From JBCCSZ01 sp039199225 (lineage in GTDB: Bacteria > Bacteroidota > Bacteroidia > Chitinophagales > Saprospiraceae), in NCBI GenBank assembly GCA_039199225.1, contig JBCCSZ010000285.1, positions 1-10,135 of the forward strand: a stretch of DNA of 10,135 nucleotides, written 5' to 3'. Shown here one piece after another: positions 7,893-10,135 of the stretch. The notes beneath the pieces were generated by a model that worked only from the letters and a program-made list of their open reading frames with translations, was not told the DNA's origin and made no database searches. Made by a program: the position numbers and the translations under genes. Position 1 is the first letter of the stretch. Each line of letters starts with the position of its first letter.

Positions 7893-7905
7893 AGGCTTTT
7901 AGCCT
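7893..7905. repeat. Short inverted repeat AGGCT-TTT-AGCCT
   Basis: A perfect five-base inverted repeat with a three-base loop lies six bases beyond the terminator stem. It is too short and lacks the T run to be a terminator by itself. It could be part of an operator or recombination site for the integrase, or be incidental. Confidence 0.4.
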
Positions 7906-8033
7906 AGTCGGGGTAGTAGGATAACGACCTTAATAAAACATATCGAGATATAACACTCATTAAATACTGTTTTTCAGCAATTTACATTCTTAAAATAATA
8001 CTACCTGCCATAGATTACCACCAAGTATTAAGA

Positions 8034-8058
8034 AAAACGACGACTAAAACGACGACTA
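8034..8058 (+). repeat. Two tandem copies of a 12-base unit upstream of the integrase
   Basis: The unit AAAACGACGACT occurs twice head to tail (8034-8045 and 8046-8057), with one further A. The repeat ends 51 bases before the integrase ATG. Closely spaced direct repeats beside tyrosine recombinase genes are often arm-type integrase binding sites, or binding sites for excision or regulatory proteins. That role is inferred from position; the repeat itself is exact. Confidence 0.6.
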
Positions 8059-8109
8059 TTAAGGAAATGATGTATTTTTATACCATTGTTTTCTTAATCT
8101 TTAGCTCGT

Positions 8110-9414
8110 ATGCCGAAAAGCGCAAAAATCCCGGTCGTCAGATTTAATTTGAAGAGCCACAACAAAAAGGACGACACTACCCCTGTTCTGATTATTCTGG
8201 TATATCGGTACAATGGCAACCGAATCTTATTTTCTACTGGCCTAAAGGTGGCCCCAAAGCACTGGAACATAAAAAAACAAAGGCTGAAATACGCCAAAAG
8301 CGGAGGGCTGCACGTCCGGCACAACCAACTTCTGAATGACTTAGAGGAAGAAGCCATTCGTATTTTCACCGACCATGACTATGGGAACATCAGCCCGAAA
8401 GATTTTAAGAACAAACTGGCGGCTTACCTGGGAAAAGAAGAATTGAGCGAAGCGGAACGCCCCCCTACCCTATTTGAGTTTATAGAGCGGTTCATAGATG
8501 AGCGCTTGATAAAACCTAACTCCAAACGTGGCACCTGGAAAATATTCAGAACCGTATCCAATCATTTGAAGAAGTACGCAGAAGAAAAGGAATTAACGCT
8601 GGATTACTCTGATATGACTGCCGAGTTTAAACACGATTTTGAATCATGGCTCTACCAATCGCCCCGCAAACACTCTACTAATTACGCTTCCAAAGTATTT
8701 GAAATATTGCGTCAATTCCTGAATGAAGCAACCCGACGAGGTTATAACAATTCAATCAAGTACAAAGAGTACTTTTCTATTCGGAAAGAGAAAGTACAAA
8801 ACATAAGCCTTTCCTTTGAAGAGTTGCGTTTACTATACGACTTTGACTTATCCAATGATCCGCGCCTGGAACGAGTTCGGGATTTATTTTTAATCGGCGC
8901 TTATTCAGGGCTCAGATATTCAGACTTTACCCGCATACAGGCTGAACATATTTTCATCAGAGAAGGCATTAAGCTAATCAAGCTATTTACTAAAAAGACA
9001 GATACAGAAGTAATAATCCCTGTTTCTGAGGAATTAGAAATGATTTTAAGAAAATATGACTATGCTTCACCCAAAGCAATCAGCAATCAGAAAATGAATA
9101 CTTACCTTAAAGAGCTTTGCCAAACTGTTGGATTAACCGAAAAGATCAATATGAAACGCTCAAAGGCAGGCGAAAGAATAGAGGAAGTCGTTGAAAAATG
9201 GAGGCTAGTAACCACACACACTGCAAGAAGGTCATTTGCGACCAACTATTACAAATTGGGGATACCTGCTTCACAATTAATGCTCATAACAGGCCATGCA
9301 ACGGAGCGTCAGTTTATGAAATATATCAATATGGGGAAAATTGACAATGCAGTAAACATAGCCAGATTGACAACCATGTTAAAGAAAAACAATCATTTGA
9401 GGGCTGTCAAATAA
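8110..9414 (+). CDS. Tyrosine recombinase/integrase, Bacteroidetes type
   Basis: This complete 434-residue site-specific recombinase cuts and rejoins DNA through a 3'-phosphotyrosine intermediate, integrating or excising a mobile element. An N-terminal arm-type DNA-binding domain (about 5-90) carries the LVYRYNGNRILFSTGLKV strand region and a W followed by K/Q-rich sequence. A SAM-like core-binding domain covers about 118-212, and the catalytic domain about 232-424. All catalytic residues are present: R269 in SGLRYSD, K296 in the beta-hairpin KKTDTE, H370 and R373 in HTARRSF, H396 in TGH and the nucleophile Y405 in MKYINMGK. Length and domain order match integrases of Bacteroidetes conjugative transposons and genomic islands. 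An in-frame stop at 8095-8097 leaves ATG 8110 as the first good start. The next gene begins seven bases after the stop, implying cotranscription. The gene appears intact and active. Confidence 0.95.
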   Translation: MPKSAKIPVVRFNLKSHNKKDDTTPVLIILVYRYNGNRILFSTGLKVAPKHWNIKKQRLKYAKSGGLHVRHNQLLNDLEEEAIRIFTDHDYGNISPKDFKNKLAAYLGKEELSEAERPPTLFEFIERFIDERLIKPNSKRGTWKIFRTVSNHLKKYAEEKELTLDYSDMTAEFKHDFESWLYQSPRKHSTNYASKVFEILRQFLNEATRRGYNNSIKYKEYFSIRKEKVQNISLSFEELRLLYDFDLSNDPRLERVRDLFLIGAYSGLRYSDFTRIQAEHIFIREGIKLIKLFTKKTDTEVIIPVSEELEMILRKYDYASPKAISNQKMNTYLKELCQTVGLTEKINMKRSKAGERIEEVVEKWRLVTTHTARRSFATNYYKLGIPASQLMLITGHATERQFMKYINMGKIDNAVNIARLTTMLKKNNHLRAVK

Positions 9415-9421
9415 GTTATCT

Positions 9422-10135
9422 ATGACACAAGAAAGCACTTACCAATCGGAGACAATAAAGCCTAAAGTGTGGTTTATCAGACAATATCGGGATTTACGAC
9501 ATCGGTATTATATCAAGGAAGAGATATGCAGAATTTTAGAACCTGCTTTCAAGTATTATTCTCTGGTTTTTCATCAAACACCTTCCAACAGAACGCCAGA
9601 TTTAGTTAAATCATTTGAAAAGTACCTCAATGATTGTATTGAAGAGATAACTTGTATAAAAAACCTCGATGAACAAAAGCGCTCCTATCGTTCACTACAG
9701 AACGCTATGCTTCATCTAAGCACACATGAAAGCCCAGACATAAATACTCATATTGGAGAATATAAAGGATTTATCAATGGTATAATAAACACCATCCATG
9801 ATAATTCACAAATAAAATTCATAGAAAGACTTAGAAAAGAAAACCTTAAACTTTATAAGCGTATCCCAAAAATAGTTCAGAAATATGAAGACTGGCTAAA
9901 TGGTGAATATATGAATGGAAGTTTATTAGATACTGGGGTTCAAATACTTAACTACAAAAGAGGGGGCTATGAATTAGTTCTACTACCTGAAGAAGATAGA
10001 GAGAAAATCTATCAAAATAAAAAAAACATACTAGAGGATTTGATAACCCATAATCTAGATTGGTATATCCAACAATTGGAAGAACGCCTGACCAACTCCG
10101 AAGAAAAAAAGTTGATGGTCGAGCGGGAAATTGAA
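9422..10135 (+). CDS. Unrecognised integrase-linked protein, cut by the window edge
   Basis: The frame stays open from ATG 9422 to the last base, giving 238 codons without a stop; the C-terminus lies outside the window. It begins seven bases after the integrase stop codon and has no promoter space of its own, so it is probably translated from the same transcript. The predicted protein starts MTQESTYQSE, has no signal peptide or membrane helix, and is mostly charged, aromatic-rich helix (WFIRQYRDLRHRYYIKEE, a FIERLRKEN stretch, and a coiled-coil-like end with EERLTNSEEKK). A short non-helical segment at about residues 169-192 (GSLLDTGVQILNYKRGGYEL) separates the two helical parts. It is AT-richer than the integrase start. 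I recognise no family. Because it is integrase-linked it could be an element-encoded regulator, excision partner or cargo protein; this is inferred from position only. Confidence 0.85.
   Translation, partial: MTQESTYQSETIKPKVWFIRQYRDLRHRYYIKEEICRILEPAFKYYSLVFHQTPSNRTPDLVKSFEKYLNDCIEEITCIKNLDEQKRSYRSLQNAMLHLSTHESPDINTHIGEYKGFINGIINTIHDNSQIKFIERLRKENLKLYKRIPKIVQKYEDWLNGEYMNGSLLDTGVQILNYKRGGYELVLLPEEDREKIYQNKKNILEDLITHNLDWYIQQLEERLTNSEEKKLMVEREIE

Larger units (their letters stand above)
7670..8109. other. Gene-free spacer before the integrase
   Basis: No convincing coding frame of 60 codons or more occupies this 440-base stretch. It contains a six-pair hairpin GACAAA/TTTGTC (7768-7790). Just after it is a near-palindrome, AGTAT-GT-ATACT (7796-7807), overlapping TTGACA (7791-7796). 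The terminator at 7852-7886, the small hairpin at 7893-7905, the 12-base tandem repeat at 8034-8058 and a 26-codon leader-like frame from 8067 follow. This concentration of small repeats directly upstream of a tyrosine recombinase gene is where an attachment site and integrase control sequences would be expected. No tRNA or tRNA 3' end is recognisable here. Confidence 0.5.

Noticed and set aside
7893..7960. Possible tRNA fragment or tRNA-derived attachment site after the terminator
   Set aside because: No T-loop motif (GTTCGA-like), acceptor stem or CCA-adjacent sequence can be found, so no tRNA is supported.
8094..8369. A 91-codon minus-strand frame opposite the start of the integrase
   Set aside because: The integrase reading has complete domain structure here; the antisense frame has no recognisable feature.

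Overview
The window looks like chromosomal DNA of a Bacteroidetes bacterium, most likely a marine or environmental Saprospiria-type lineage. Two large secreted proteins end in type A type IX secretion (T9SS) sorting domains, start sites are A-rich and lack Shine-Dalgarno sequences, and the integrase is of the Bacteroidetes type. The assignment rests on protein style only; there is no rRNA or marker gene.

Layout: 1-361 is AT-rich and gene-free, with a long imperfect hairpin at 143-206. 362-2752 encodes a cysteine-rich, modular, T9SS-exported protein and is closed by a strong intrinsic terminator (2773-2813). 3006-5447 encodes a 14-repeat FG-GAP/VCBS protein, also T9SS-exported. 5448-5713 holds at most a doubtful 73-codon minus-strand ORF. 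5714-6193 encodes a small four-helix membrane protein resembling DUF1772. 6351-7271 encodes an AT-rich, cytoplasmic, coiled-coil protein of unknown function.

7272-8109 holds no convincing intact gene. It contains an open but odd frame (7277-7669) that may be a decayed TonB-like C-terminal domain, a bidirectional-looking terminator (7852-7886), a small hairpin and a 12-bp tandem repeat (8034-8058). Then come a complete tyrosine recombinase (8110-9414) and, 7 bp later, an unrecognised ORF (9422 onward) that runs off the right edge.

The left half is probably host surface-protein sequence. The right half, with a degenerate spacer, an integrase and an unknown cotranscribed gene, looks like accessory DNA, possibly the left end of an integrative element that continues beyond the window. 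No function links the left and right halves. The most interesting unknowns are the integrase-linked partial gene with the repeats in front of the integrase, the AT-rich coiled-coil gene, and the A-B-A-A-B cysteine module architecture of the first protein.
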